In this document: one piece after another, positions 37,141 through 45,435 of the stretch
Layout of the letters: each line of letters starts with the position of its first letter
Numbering within the stretch: position 1 is the stretch's first letter
NCBI RefSeq assembly: GCF_016862075.1
Contig: NZ_BOMG01000042.1
Location: 310,001 to 374,000 of the forward strand
DNA: 64,000 nt
Source: Actinoplanes couchii
Lineage (GTDB): Bacteria > Actinomycetota > Actinomycetes > Mycobacteriales > Micromonosporaceae
Direction of reading: 5' to 3'
Position numbers and translations under genes: made by a program
Notes under the pieces: model-generated
Database searches by the model: none
Seen by the model: the letters and a program-made list of their open reading frames with translations, nothing else
What the model was told of the DNA's origin: nothing

Positions 37141-37160
37141 TAAATCAAGTGATTGATTTA
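37141..37160. promoter_or_regulatory. TetR operator copy 1 (upstream of P450)
   Basis: TAAATCAA (37141-37148), GTGA, TTGATTTA (37153-37160): perfect 8-bp arms with a 4-bp spacer in an AT-rich island. It overlaps the TetR stop codon and lies upstream of the P450 gene. The same half-sites occur upstream of the MFS gene (37905-37926). Confidence 0.75.
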
Positions 37161-37799
37161 ATCAAGCATCGTCACCGGCGCCCGGAGCAGACCCACCACG
37201 GCGTCCAGGAGAAGCTCGGTGATCTGCTCCCAGGACACGCCGAGAGTCGCATTGCCGTCGGCCAGCGCCCGCTCCCGGTCGATCACCGTCGTCGCCACCA
37301 GGTGCCGGGTCATCTCGGTACGCGCGGCCAGCACGCCGTCCGGTAGTTCCGGCAGGCAGCGGGCCAGATTCACCTGCAGACTCGCCAGGTCGGGGGTGGC
37401 CTCGACCGACTCCTCGGTGAGGATCGCCGCCAGGGTCGGATCGGCGCGCACCTGGGCGGTGAACCGCGCGTACCAGGTCGGGTTGCCGAGTGCGTCCAGG
37501 TGCTCGGTCAGCGGCCGGACCAGGCAGGCGACCCAGGCGCGCAGGTCGTCGGAGCCCTGCGCCTCGGTCATCAGCCGCTGGCGGATGCGGCCGATCGGCT
37601 CGGTGTGCCGGCGGATGATCACGCGTACCAGATCGGCCTTTGTTCCGAAGTGGTAGGAGACCGCGGCGATGTTGCCCTGCCCGGCGGCCTGGGCGATGTC
37701 CCGGTTGCCGACCGCGTGCACCCCGCGCTCGGCGAACAGCCGTTCCGCGGCGGTGAGCAGCGCCTCCCGTGTGGCGATGACCTGTTCCGCCCTCTTCAC
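37158..37799 (-). CDS. TetR-family transcriptional regulator
   Basis: 213 residues from GTG 37799. N-terminal HTH: REALLTAAERLFAERGVHAVGNRDIAQAAGQGNIAAVSYHFGTKADLVRVII, with YHF as the TetR signature. The C-terminal ligand domain is of the AcrR_C type (NPTWYARFTAQVRADPTLAAIL). Near-identical dyads flank the gene, one before the divergent MFS exporter and one before the P450, so it probably represses both sides and is released by the exporter substrate (inference). Confidence 0.93.
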   Translation of the reverse strand: MKRAEQVIATREALLTAAERLFAERGVHAVGNRDIAQAAGQGNIAAVSYHFGTKADLVRVIIRRHTEPIGRIRQRLMTEAQGSDDLRAWVACLVRPLTEHLDALGNPTWYARFTAQVRADPTLAAILTEESVEATPDLASLQVNLARCLPELPDGVLAARTEMTRHLVATTVIDRERALADGNATLGVSWEQITELLLDAVVGLLRAPVTMLD

Positions 37800-37904
37800 C
37801 GTGTGTCCACCCGTTCGTCGTGCCTGTCATCGAGTCAGGAAAGCCTAGTGATCGACATGATGTGACCTGCCTCGCCTTGCCGGTAGGGCCGACCTATCCA
37901 TATC

Positions 37905-37926
37905 TTAATTCAACTGATTGATTTAA
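37905..37926. promoter_or_regulatory. TetR operator copy 2 (upstream of MFS exporter)
   Basis: TTAATTCAA (37905-37913), CTGA, TTGATTTAA (37918-37926): 9-bp arms with one mismatch. The right half shares TGATTGATTTAA with copy 1. It is 17 bp before the MFS start codon, a repressing position. Confidence 0.75.
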
Positions 37927-37943
37927 AATGCGGGGGTACGTCC

Positions 37944-39368
37944 TTGAGAACCAGCACCGACACGAGGCCGCCGACGGTCGTCAAACGCCCCGACCTCGTC
38001 GTCGCGATCCTGGCGTTCGCCGGCATCGTCGTCGCGGTCATGCAGACCGTGGTCATCCCGATCGTCCCCGAACTGCCCCGGCTGCTGAACGCCGAAGCCG
38101 CCGACACCGCCTGGGCGATCACCGCCACTCTGCTGGCCGCCGCCGTCGCCACCCCGGTCGTCGGCCGGCTCGGCGACATGTACGGCAAACGCCGCATGCT
38201 CCTGCTCAGCCTCGCCCTGATGCTGGCCGGCTCGCTGGTCTGCGCGGTCAGCTACTCGCTGGTCCCGTTCATCGCCGGCCGTGTCCTGCAGGGCCTCGCC
38301 GCCGGAGTCATCCCGCTCGGCATCAGCATCATGCGCGACGAGTTGCCCGCCGAACGTCTCGGCGCCGCCACCGCCCTGATGAGCGCCTCTCTCGGCGTCG
38401 GCGGCGCGGTAGGCCTGCCGCTGGCCGCGTTCGTTGCCGAGAACGTCGACTGGCACGCCCTGTTCTGGGCCTCTGCCGTGCTCGGTGCGATCGCCGTGAC
38501 CCTGGTGTCGACCCTGGTCCCGGAGTCGTCCCGGCGCACCGGCGGCCACTTCGACCTGATCGGCGCCATCGGCCTGTCCGCGGCGCTGACCAGCATGCTG
38601 CTCGCCGTCTCCAAGGGCGCCACCTGGGGCTGGGGCAGCGGCCTGACCATCGGCCTGTTCACCGCCGCCGCGGTGATCTTCCTGCTCTGGGGCTTCTACG
38701 AGCTGCGCAGCGGCAACCCGCTGGTGGATCTGCGGACCACCGCCCGCCCACAGGTGCTGTTCACCAACCTGGCCGCGCTGGCCCTGGGCGTGTCGATGTT
38801 CGCCGCCCAGTTGATCGTCCCGCAGTTGGTGCAACTACCTGCCGAGACCGGGTACGGGTTGGGCCGCTCGCTGCTCACCGTGGGCCTCGTCCTGGCCCCG
38901 CAGGGCTTGGTCGTGATGGTGATCGCCCCACTGTCGGCCCGGGTGTCCGCGGCCTTCGGCCCGAAGACCACCCTGATGATCGGCGCGGCCGTGGTGGCCG
39001 CGGGTTACAGCCTGAACCTGGTGCTGATGAGCGAGCTCTGGCACCTCGTCCTGGTCACCTGCATCATCGGGGCCGGCATCGGTTTCGCGTACGGCGCGCT
39101 GCCCCTGCTGGTGATGGCCGGCGTCCCGGTCACCGAGACCGCCGCGGCCAACGCCCTCAACACGCTGGTCCGCTCGATCGGCGGCTCGATCGCCAGCGCG
39201 GTGGCCGGCGTGGTCCTGGCCCAGATGACCATGACCCTGGGCGGACACGCCCTACCCACCGAGAACGCCTTCCGAATCCTGATGGCCCTCGGCGCCGGAG
39301 CCGCCCTGCTCACCCTCCTGTTCACCGCTTTCCTGCCCCGCAGTCGGGCCAAGCGAGCCGCCCACTGA
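37944..39368 (+). CDS. MFS drug-efflux transporter (DHA2-like, about 14 helices)
   Basis: A 474-residue transporter. The first helix is followed by the MFS motif A loop GRLGDMYGKRRMLLLSLA, then GRVLQGLAAGVIPLGISIMRDELP and the antiporter motif C-like LGVGGAVGLPLAAF. It has about 14 hydrophobic segments, as in DHA2 exporters. A TTG at 37944 is the only start consistent with the frame; an ATG at 37928 is out of frame. Divergent from and presumably repressed by the TetR gene, it is likely to export the P450 product or inducer. Confidence 0.92.
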   Translation: MRTSTDTRPPTVVKRPDLVVAILAFAGIVVAVMQTVVIPIVPELPRLLNAEAADTAWAITATLLAAAVATPVVGRLGDMYGKRRMLLLSLALMLAGSLVCAVSYSLVPFIAGRVLQGLAAGVIPLGISIMRDELPAERLGAATALMSASLGVGGAVGLPLAAFVAENVDWHALFWASAVLGAIAVTLVSTLVPESSRRTGGHFDLIGAIGLSAALTSMLLAVSKGATWGWGSGLTIGLFTAAAVIFLLWGFYELRSGNPLVDLRTTARPQVLFTNLAALALGVSMFAAQLIVPQLVQLPAETGYGLGRSLLTVGLVLAPQGLVVMVIAPLSARVSAAFGPKTTLMIGAAVVAAGYSLNLVLMSELWHLVLVTCIIGAGIGFAYGALPLLVMAGVPVTETAAANALNTLVRSIGGSIASAVAGVVLAQMTMTLGGHALPTENAFRILMALGAGAALLTLLFTAFLPRSRAKRAAH

Positions 39369-39493
39369 CACCACACCCGGACGGCTGGCCAGATCGGGAA
39401 CTTCACACCGGTCGTGCCGACATTGAGCGGTACGACCGGGACAGTCATGGTTTCCGTCTTCTCATTCAGCGCCGTCCGTTCGTTGCCAGCCAT

Positions 39494-41959
39494 CTACATC
39501 AGGAAGTCCCAGGATTCCGTCAGGGAGTCCCACGGTTCCGCCGGGAACCCGCCGGCGTCGAGACCGTACTTCCGGATCTTGGCGGCGCTGACGCTGTCCC
39601 CGCCCCGTTCGCTCAGCCGAGCCAGATTGACGACGGCGTTGAGGTTGCCTCGATTGGCTGCCTCGCGGTAAAGGTGGGCAGCGCCGTCCAGGTCATCGGT
39701 AAGTTCCCGTCGTCGGGCCAACTGGCTCAACACGATCGGGTTCCCGCAGTCGGCGGCTTCGCGGGCTAGATCGACGGCATCCTGCAGGTCGCCGTGCTGC
39801 TCGATCTGCAGGGCGAGAGTGCCGAGGATGCCGGTGTGGCCACGTTCCGCGGCTTGCCGGGCGGCCGAGATCGCGGCTTCGAGGTCGCCGGCTCGCCGAT
39901 CCTCGTCTATCTGTTTGATCAATATGCTGATGGCGGTTCTGTCGGCGGCCTGTCTGCGAAGCCGCGCGCCTTGGATGACGCCGATGTCCTGTACGGCAGC
40001 GGCCCGGGAACGGTCGATAGCCCGGGGGTTGAGGTCGGGTGCGCGATCGAGGTCGCCGGCACGTTCGCCCCGCTGGGCGGAGGTGCGACGGGTCGCAAGG
40101 TCGGATTCCGCGGCGGCACGGTCGAGGCGGACCGCAGTGTCTGAGTCGCCCGTCTCCGCGCTGAGTCGGGCCAGGGCGTACAGGGCTTGCGGGTCGCTAC
40201 GGTCGGCGGCCTGGCGATAGAGCGAAGTGGCGTGCTGGAAGTCACCAGTTCGCTCCTGTGTGAAAGCCAGGAGATTGAGTGCATCGGTATTGCCGCGTGC
40301 GGCCGCGTACCGGCAGAGTTCCGCCGCGCTGTGTGGCGCGTCTGCCTGCCGTAGTAGCCGGAACAGCGCTCGGAAGGCTCCGAGGTTTCCCGTGCGGACG
40401 CTGGCACGGTAGAGGCTGAAGGCATTCTGGTACCGCCCTCTTTGTTCGGCCGCCCAGCCCAGGACCTGCAATGCGGTGGCGTCGCCGATCGTCGCGGATG
40501 CGGCTTGCCAGAAAGACAGGGGTGGATAACACCTGGCGCGAAGCTTGATGCCGGTCTGCTCGATGTAGTCGGCCAGCCGATACATCAGTTCGCCAGGAAG
40601 TTCGGGTTCGCCGGGGCGAGGTCTTACTAGGGTCAACAGCCCCCGGGTGCCGTTGCAAGCCTCGGCAGCATACGTCAGTGCGTGTTCGAGCCATGCGGGC
40701 CTGAGTTGGTCCCACTCGTCGTCGTCGAGGTAGCCCACGGCTGCAGTTTGCAGCAGCGTGTGAGGAATCACCGGAAGGAAGCCGAGCCTGCGGGTGTCGA
40801 TCGCGACGTCCAGCAGGGCCCGGACGGCCGGCGGCGCCTTCTGATACCGATCGAGCAGCTGAGGCGCTCCGGCCAGGTATTGAGTGATCCGACCGCACGT
40901 AGCGTGAATACCGGCATGACGTAGGCGCGGGTCGTCGTGCTTGTTCAGGTCCTCCAGGTCGGTTGTTGTGAAGGCCCCAGGGACGTCGATGTCGGTGCCG
41001 TCGAGCAGCTCCCGGGCCTGCCCGTGCGGATCGGCGAGTCCGTCCTCGACCGGCCGCGTCCTCAACATCGTCCAATGCTCCGGCCACATCGTCGCCAGAA
41101 TCAGTATCGGACTCCGTAACCGATCGGTGAGCAACGTGCGCAGGCCGGCCGTGACCCGTTCGCCGAGACGATGGTCTGACGGCGCAAGGTAGAGTTGAGC
41201 CTCATTCAACCAGACGATGCAGTACGCGCCGACCTCGCTCATCTGCTCCGCGGCTGCCTCGGACCGGCTCGGATCGTACGGATGCCAGACCCGCCAACGG
41301 CCGGGCTGCTGCCGTTCGATGTATTGCACCAGTTCCCAACAGGCCCGGGTCTTGCCCGTCGAAGAACTGCCCACCATGGTGATCATCTGGCTGGAACCGT
41401 TGAGCGCTTGATCGGCGATGGCACGCATCTGCCGATCATGGGGGCGTTCGACGTAGCCGGGCAGAGGCGGCAGCCGGCTCCGGCCGGCGGAGGCGTCGAT
41501 TACCCGGTGTACCTCGAGAGTGAACGGATCACACGTGCTGATGGGCCACCCGAGCCGCGTTGGTGCGTCATCGGGGAATGTCGATGGTGTGGGTGCGGCT
41601 GCCAGCCAGGCAGCAACCCACAGCTCGCGGACTCTGGCCGACACGGAAGCGGTGTCCGTCCGGCCCGCCTCTCGGGCCAACGCGATCGCGATCGTGATGC
41701 AGTCTCGTTTCGTCGCCAATGAATCACCACTGATGACTTTGCCGATCACGTCCTTCTTCGGCGCTGCCAGAAGGCTGTCATCGGCGGCGATCGCGTTGGC
41801 GAGCTCGTCCAGGCGGGGGCAGTCGGCCTCGGCGTAGAGGTGATAGATCACGTCACGGAGTTCACGGCTCGGTCCGGCGGCCAGCGCAATACGTTCCACC
41901 GGGCGGCTGCTCGACGGAAGTGGTCTGTTCTCGTCGGTACTCATCCTGTAGTCAAGCAT
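39494..41959 (-). CDS. STAND-like NTPase with N-terminal HTH-like region and TPR/Sel1-like repeats
   Basis: 821 residues. Residues ~30-100 (ELRDVIYHLYAEADCPRLDELANAI, then ...KDVIGKVISGDSLAT...) resemble the XRE-like arm found at the front of many actinomycete NTPases. Walker A is GSSSTGKT (~196-203) and an acidic B-like strand is YCIVWLNEAQLYL (~245-257). Residues ~520-800 hold ~8 helical repeats of ~33-36 residues (AASLYRQAADRGD-type, LARLSAETGD). This layout (HTH-NTPase-TPR) is common in signalling or defence ATPases. No effector domain is recognised. The start is ATG 41959 or 41944. It sits alone on its strand; 125 bp to the MFS gene hold nothing clear. Confidence 0.75.
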   Translation of the reverse strand: MLDYRMSTDENRPLPSSSRPVERIALAAGPSRELRDVIYHLYAEADCPRLDELANAIAADDSLLAAPKKDVIGKVISGDSLATKRDCITIAIALAREAGRTDTASVSARVRELWVAAWLAAAPTPSTFPDDAPTRLGWPISTCDPFTLEVHRVIDASAGRSRLPPLPGYVERPHDRQMRAIADQALNGSSQMITMVGSSSTGKTRACWELVQYIERQQPGRWRVWHPYDPSRSEAAAEQMSEVGAYCIVWLNEAQLYLAPSDHRLGERVTAGLRTLLTDRLRSPILILATMWPEHWTMLRTRPVEDGLADPHGQARELLDGTDIDVPGAFTTTDLEDLNKHDDPRLRHAGIHATCGRITQYLAGAPQLLDRYQKAPPAVRALLDVAIDTRRLGFLPVIPHTLLQTAAVGYLDDDEWDQLRPAWLEHALTYAAEACNGTRGLLTLVRPRPGEPELPGELMYRLADYIEQTGIKLRARCYPPLSFWQAASATIGDATALQVLGWAAEQRGRYQNAFSLYRASVRTGNLGAFRALFRLLRQADAPHSAAELCRYAAARGNTDALNLLAFTQERTGDFQHATSLYRQAADRSDPQALYALARLSAETGDSDTAVRLDRAAAESDLATRRTSAQRGERAGDLDRAPDLNPRAIDRSRAAAVQDIGVIQGARLRRQAADRTAISILIKQIDEDRRAGDLEAAISAARQAAERGHTGILGTLALQIEQHGDLQDAVDLAREAADCGNPIVLSQLARRRELTDDLDGAAHLYREAANRGNLNAVVNLARLSERGGDSVSAAKIRKYGLDAGGFPAEPWDSLTESWDFLM

Positions 41960-42087
41960 CGCTCAGGGTGTTGATATAGACACTCATCGGCACTGATCGG
42001 GTTTGAGTTTCAGCCTCCGGCACCGGCCTCATGGTGAGTTCGAGCCGGTCGGCTCGTATCCGTCTCCGTGGTGAAGGGGCGAACGCC

Positions 42088-42258
42088 ATGATCCAGAACC
42101 TTCAGGTCGATGACGTCGACAATTCGAAGAGCCGAAGCCGTGTCGGTTACCGACTCTTCGCGATGACGAACCGGATCGCTCTCGCGGCAGTCACCGGCTT
42201 GGCGTCAGGCCTGATGCGTGCCGCGGTCGACTGGCTACTTCAGGTGCTGGGCTCCTGA
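42088..42258 (+). CDS. Small ORF with C-terminal amphipathic helix, unknown
   Basis: 56 residues from ATG 42088 (an in-frame ATG at 42031 would add 19). The N-terminus is polar and acidic, and the C-terminal half is a hydrophobic/amphipathic segment (RIALAAVTGLASGLMRAAVDWLLQVLGS). AAGGGG precedes the ATG. It is divergent from the NTPase gene and 2 bp before another small ORF. Existence as a gene is uncertain; no family is recognised. Confidence 0.35.
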   Translation: MIQNLQVDDVDNSKSRSRVGYRLFAMTNRIALAAVTGLASGLMRAAVDWLLQVLGS

Positions 42259-42260
42259 GC

Positions 42261-42419
42261 ATGGTTGAGCCCGAGCGGCGACGCTTCGCATGGTGGCGGC
42301 GTCGCAACGAGAGCATGCCGACGCTCGCCCTTTTCGACGGTGCTGCTGGCATGCCGAAGGCAGAGTCGACGCATCCGTCATGCTCATCAACAAACCGTGG
42401 GACACCGCAGCCGGTGTGA
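42261..42419 (+). CDS. Small ORF, possibly frameshifted, unknown
   Basis: The ATG at 42261 gives 52 residues beginning MVEPERRRFAWWRRRNESMP and continuing TLALFDGAAGM. In the overlapping frame a protein-like stretch, MLINKPWDTAAGVIVVGDD then LLLAILNLVGGDGH, runs to a stop at 42479-42481. A shift around 42360-42385 would fuse the two into one ~70-residue protein. Both halves look more coding-like than the alternatives. Its 3' part overlaps the end of the convergent AAA-HTH gene. Low confidence. Confidence 0.3.
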   Translation: MVEPERRRFAWWRRRNESMPTLALFDGAAGMPKAESTHPSCSSTNRGTPQPV

Positions 42420-42452
42420 TCGTCGTCGGTGACGACCTTCTCCTCGCGATCC

Positions 42453-44492
42453 TCAATCTTGTGGGCGGTGATGGACACTGAGTCGTTCCTGGTCCCACAG
42501 CCAGGAGGCGATCCGGGTGACGGCCTTGTCGCGGTGGCGGCGGTAGGTGTTGAAGGACAGATGCAGGGTGGCGGCGACCCGTTCCTGGGTGGCCGCCGGG
42601 CGCAGGAACGTGCGCTCGACCAGTTCGTGCAGCTCCGGGGAGAGCGTCGCCGCGGCCTCGCCGAGCAACTCCCGCAACGCCTCGGCCGGGGTGGTGCCGG
42701 ACCGCTGCCGGACCAGGCGGGACCGGGTCAGCGGGTTGTGGCGCAGAACCTCCGGGGCGTGCAGGTCGCGTAGCGCCGACCGGACCGCGGCGGCGAAATC
42801 ACTTTCGGACAGGATCGGCTCGCCGTGATCAGCGTTGGCGGGGCGGACCGGGGCGCCGAGCTGCCGGGCGTGCAACAGGGCCACCATCTCGGCGAAACCG
42901 GTGCGGCGCCAGTCGTGGGCGAACACCGGATACGTCACCCCGCCGACCTCGTAGTCGCCGGCCGTCCAGAAGTCCAGCAGTTCCATCACCGGGGTCCACA
43001 GTTCCGCGTCCTGGAACGCGCCGACCAGCGTCCACGCCGTGTCGTCGTCGATCAGCATGATGTCCAGCATCTGGCAGGCCATGAACAACGTCAGTGACGG
43101 CGACGGGCCCTGCCCGCACTCGGCGTCGACGAAAAAACGCCATGCCCGCACCCGCTCGCCCGGCCGCGGTGGACCGTTTTTGGACGCGTACCCGAAAAGG
43201 GTGTCGGCTCCTGGATCCACCCCCAGATCACTTTCGGTCAGGTCGAGGCGGGCGGCGAAGCCCCGCACCGCACCGTCGGCGGTCCGGAAGACCCGGAAAC
43301 CCTGCGGGCGGCGATCCAGCCAGTACGCGCACAGCTCGGCCTGCCGGTCGCCCTGCCATCGGCGGGTCATGCCGACGATCGCGGCCCGGTCGCCGTCGGC
43401 CGGGCGGTCCGGCCAGATGCCCATCACCGGTGGCAGCGAGCGCAGCGCGGTCAACGGCGACCGCGCCCCGTTGAGAACGACCGCCAGCACCACCAGCTGC
43501 ATCCGGTCCTGTTCGCCGGGGGTGGCCAGGATCCGGTCCCGCACCGCGTGGAGTTTGCGCCGGTACAGCTCGGCGAACCGGTCCGGATCCCGCCAGCGCA
43601 GATCGGCGTTGAGGGCGTCGCGGACCACGTCGTGCGGGTACAGCCCGTACGGGCTCTCGTCGACGAACGGCCGCGCCCGCAACCAGGCGAAAACGTCCCC
43701 GGCGTCCCCGCCGACCACCGGGCGCAGCAGATCCTCGGTGGTCACCGGCATCTGCGCGCACATCTCCAGAGCGGCCCGGTGCCGTGGGCTCGGCGCTTCG
43801 TCGATCATCCGGCCGAGCAGCACACCCACCACATCGGGCAGATCACCCAGCGTGTCCGGGACAGTGCCGCGCCGGACCGCGTCGACGATCATCGACAGGG
43901 TCAGCGGGTGACCGCGACTGATCATCAGCAGCCGCTCGTGCGCCGTCGCCGGCACACCCTGCGCGCCCAGGTAGGCCCGGCCGTCGTCGTCCGGCAGGTT
44001 GCCCAGCGTCACCACCCGGGTCAGCGCCCGCCAGGCCGGATCGGCACGCCAGGCCGGTCCCGGCGGTTGCCGCCCGGCGATCACCACCAGGCAGTCGCCC
44101 GGCAGCGACGGCAGATACTGCTCGCGGATCCAGTCGTCGACCGGTTCCAGCAGTTCATAGGTGTCGATCAGCAGCACCCCGGCGGCCGGCGTCGGCAGCA
44201 TCTGCGGCACGTGGGCCAGATGCCGGGCATCGGCCCGGGTCACGTCCGCGCCCTGCTCGGCGGCGACCTCGGCGAACACGTCGAGCAGCGCGCTCTTGCC
44301 GACCCCGCCCGGCCCGTGCACGAACAGCACCCCGGCCTCACCGGGCTTGTGCGACAGCATCCCGGGCGCGCCAGGGTTGTGTAACCGCGCCCCGGGCGCG
44401 CCGAGTGCCGCCCGGAACATCGCGACCTCAGCCGCGCGCCCGGTGAACGAACGCCGCCGGATCGCGCGCAGTGTCTCCCGAAGCGATGTCAC
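42453..44492 (-). CDS. AAA ATPase with C-terminal HTH (LAL-like regulator)
   Basis: 679 residues from GTG 44492. N-terminal FTGRAAEVAMFRAAL, Walker A HGPGGVGKSALLDV, B-site GVLLIDTYELLEP, then an arginine-rich sensor region and helical repeats. A C-terminal HTH (ATQERVAATLHLSFNTYRRHRDKAV) follows. Overall it resembles large STAND transcriptional regulators. A short Gly-Ala-Pro repeat (GAPGARLHNPGAPGMLSHKPGEAG) precedes Walker A, encoded by GC-rich direct repeats. The target is unknown; it is divergent from the cyclase gene, which it may control. Confidence 0.8.
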   Translation of the reverse strand: MTSLRETLRAIRRRSFTGRAAEVAMFRAALGAPGARLHNPGAPGMLSHKPGEAGVLFVHGPGGVGKSALLDVFAEVAAEQGADVTRADARHLAHVPQMLPTPAAGVLLIDTYELLEPVDDWIREQYLPSLPGDCLVVIAGRQPPGPAWRADPAWRALTRVVTLGNLPDDDGRAYLGAQGVPATAHERLLMISRGHPLTLSMIVDAVRRGTVPDTLGDLPDVVGVLLGRMIDEAPSPRHRAALEMCAQMPVTTEDLLRPVVGGDAGDVFAWLRARPFVDESPYGLYPHDVVRDALNADLRWRDPDRFAELYRRKLHAVRDRILATPGEQDRMQLVVLAVVLNGARSPLTALRSLPPVMGIWPDRPADGDRAAIVGMTRRWQGDRQAELCAYWLDRRPQGFRVFRTADGAVRGFAARLDLTESDLGVDPGADTLFGYASKNGPPRPGERVRAWRFFVDAECGQGPSPSLTLFMACQMLDIMLIDDDTAWTLVGAFQDAELWTPVMELLDFWTAGDYEVGGVTYPVFAHDWRRTGFAEMVALLHARQLGAPVRPANADHGEPILSESDFAAAVRSALRDLHAPEVLRHNPLTRSRLVRQRSGTTPAEALRELLGEAAATLSPELHELVERTFLRPAATQERVAATLHLSFNTYRRHRDKAVTRIASWLWDQERLSVHHRPQD

Positions 44493-44568
44493 GCCCGAAC
44501 CCTAATGGGCACCGGATGGGCACCGCGTGGGCTGTCCACCGGGCCGTACCGCGACGACCATCCATGGC

Positions 44569-45435
44569 ATGACAGATTTTCCGGACAACTGGGGCCGCTG
44601 GGGCGACACCGACCAGCTCGGCGCGGTCAACCTGATCACCGACGAGGCACGGGCCCGCGGGGCCGCCGAGGCGCGTACCGGGTGGACGGTGTCGCTGGCC
44701 CGGGTCACCACACCGTTTCCGCTGACCGGCGGCCCGATGGCGCAGGCCACCGCGCCGACCACCGCCGTACAGACGATCATGCAGTTCACCGGGTTCGGCG
44801 CGCCTGCGATGGGCGAGGTGATGGTGATGACCACCCACCATCCGGAGGTGACCCATCTGGACGGTCTCGGCCACTGGGTCGAGGGCGGCCGGGTCTACCC
44901 CGGGGTCGACGTCGCGGACAGTTCCGGCCCGACCGGGGTCCGGCACGGCGCCGCCGACGTCTACGGCAACGGCATCCTCACTCGCGGCGTGCTGCTCGAC
45001 CTGGTACCCGGCGGCCGCCTCGCCCCGGCAACAGCAGTGACCGGAAACGATCTGGACGAGGCGGCGGCCCGCGCCGGGATCGAGGTACTGCCCGGTGACG
45101 CGCTGACGGTGCGCGGCGGCTGGGACCGGGCGACCGCGGAACCACCGCTGCCCGGCATGACCGCGAGCGCCGTCCAATGGATGCACGACAAAGGCATCTC
45201 CGTGTACGCCGGTGACGTCGGCGACGCGATGCCACCCCTGCCGGGGGAGTTCCCGGGCGCCCTGCACCGGCTCGGCCTGGGCAAACTGGCGATCCCGCTG
45301 ATCGACGCCCCGGCGCTGGAGGACCTGGCCGCCACCTGCGAGCGACTGGACCGCTGGACGTTCCAGTTCGTGCTGGCGGCGCCCCGGATCGCCGGCACCA
45401 CCGGCCTGCCAGTCAATCCACTCGCGGTCTTCTAA
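44569..45435 (+). CDS. Cyclase-family (kynurenine-formamidase-like) metal-dependent hydrolase
   Basis: 288 residues. The metal motif HHPEVTHLDGLGHW corresponds to the HxGTHxDxxxH of the cyclase/KynB family, and the VYPGVDVADSSG and GRGVLLD-like strands follow the family plan (ILTRGVLLDLVP). These enzymes hydrolyse formyl-kynurenine, cyclic imides or polyketide-like substrates. ATG 44569 was chosen; the upstream frame is not conserved-looking. It ends 4 bp into the convergent phospholipase-D-like gene. Confidence 0.88.
   Translation: MTDFPDNWGRWGDTDQLGAVNLITDEARARGAAEARTGWTVSLARVTTPFPLTGGPMAQATAPTTAVQTIMQFTGFGAPAMGEVMVMTTHHPEVTHLDGLGHWVEGGRVYPGVDVADSSGPTGVRHGAADVYGNGILTRGVLLDLVPGGRLAPATAVTGNDLDEAAARAGIEVLPGDALTVRGGWDRATAEPPLPGMTASAVQWMHDKGISVYAGDVGDAMPPLPGEFPGALHRLGLGKLAIPLIDAPALEDLAATCERLDRWTFQFVLAAPRIAGTTGLPVNPLAVF

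Noticed and set aside
39005..39493. Minus-strand ORF directly after the NTPase stop, beginning MAGNERTALNEKTET
   Set aside because: Only its first ~40 residues lie outside the MFS gene; the rest is antisense to well-supported MFS coding sequence. It could be a gene remnant, but there is no independent support.
37928..39769. 613-residue plus-strand frame starting at an ATG right after the TetR operator
   Set aside because: Its translation is Arg/Pro-rich without domains, and the overlapping frame from TTG 37944 encodes a clear MFS transporter.
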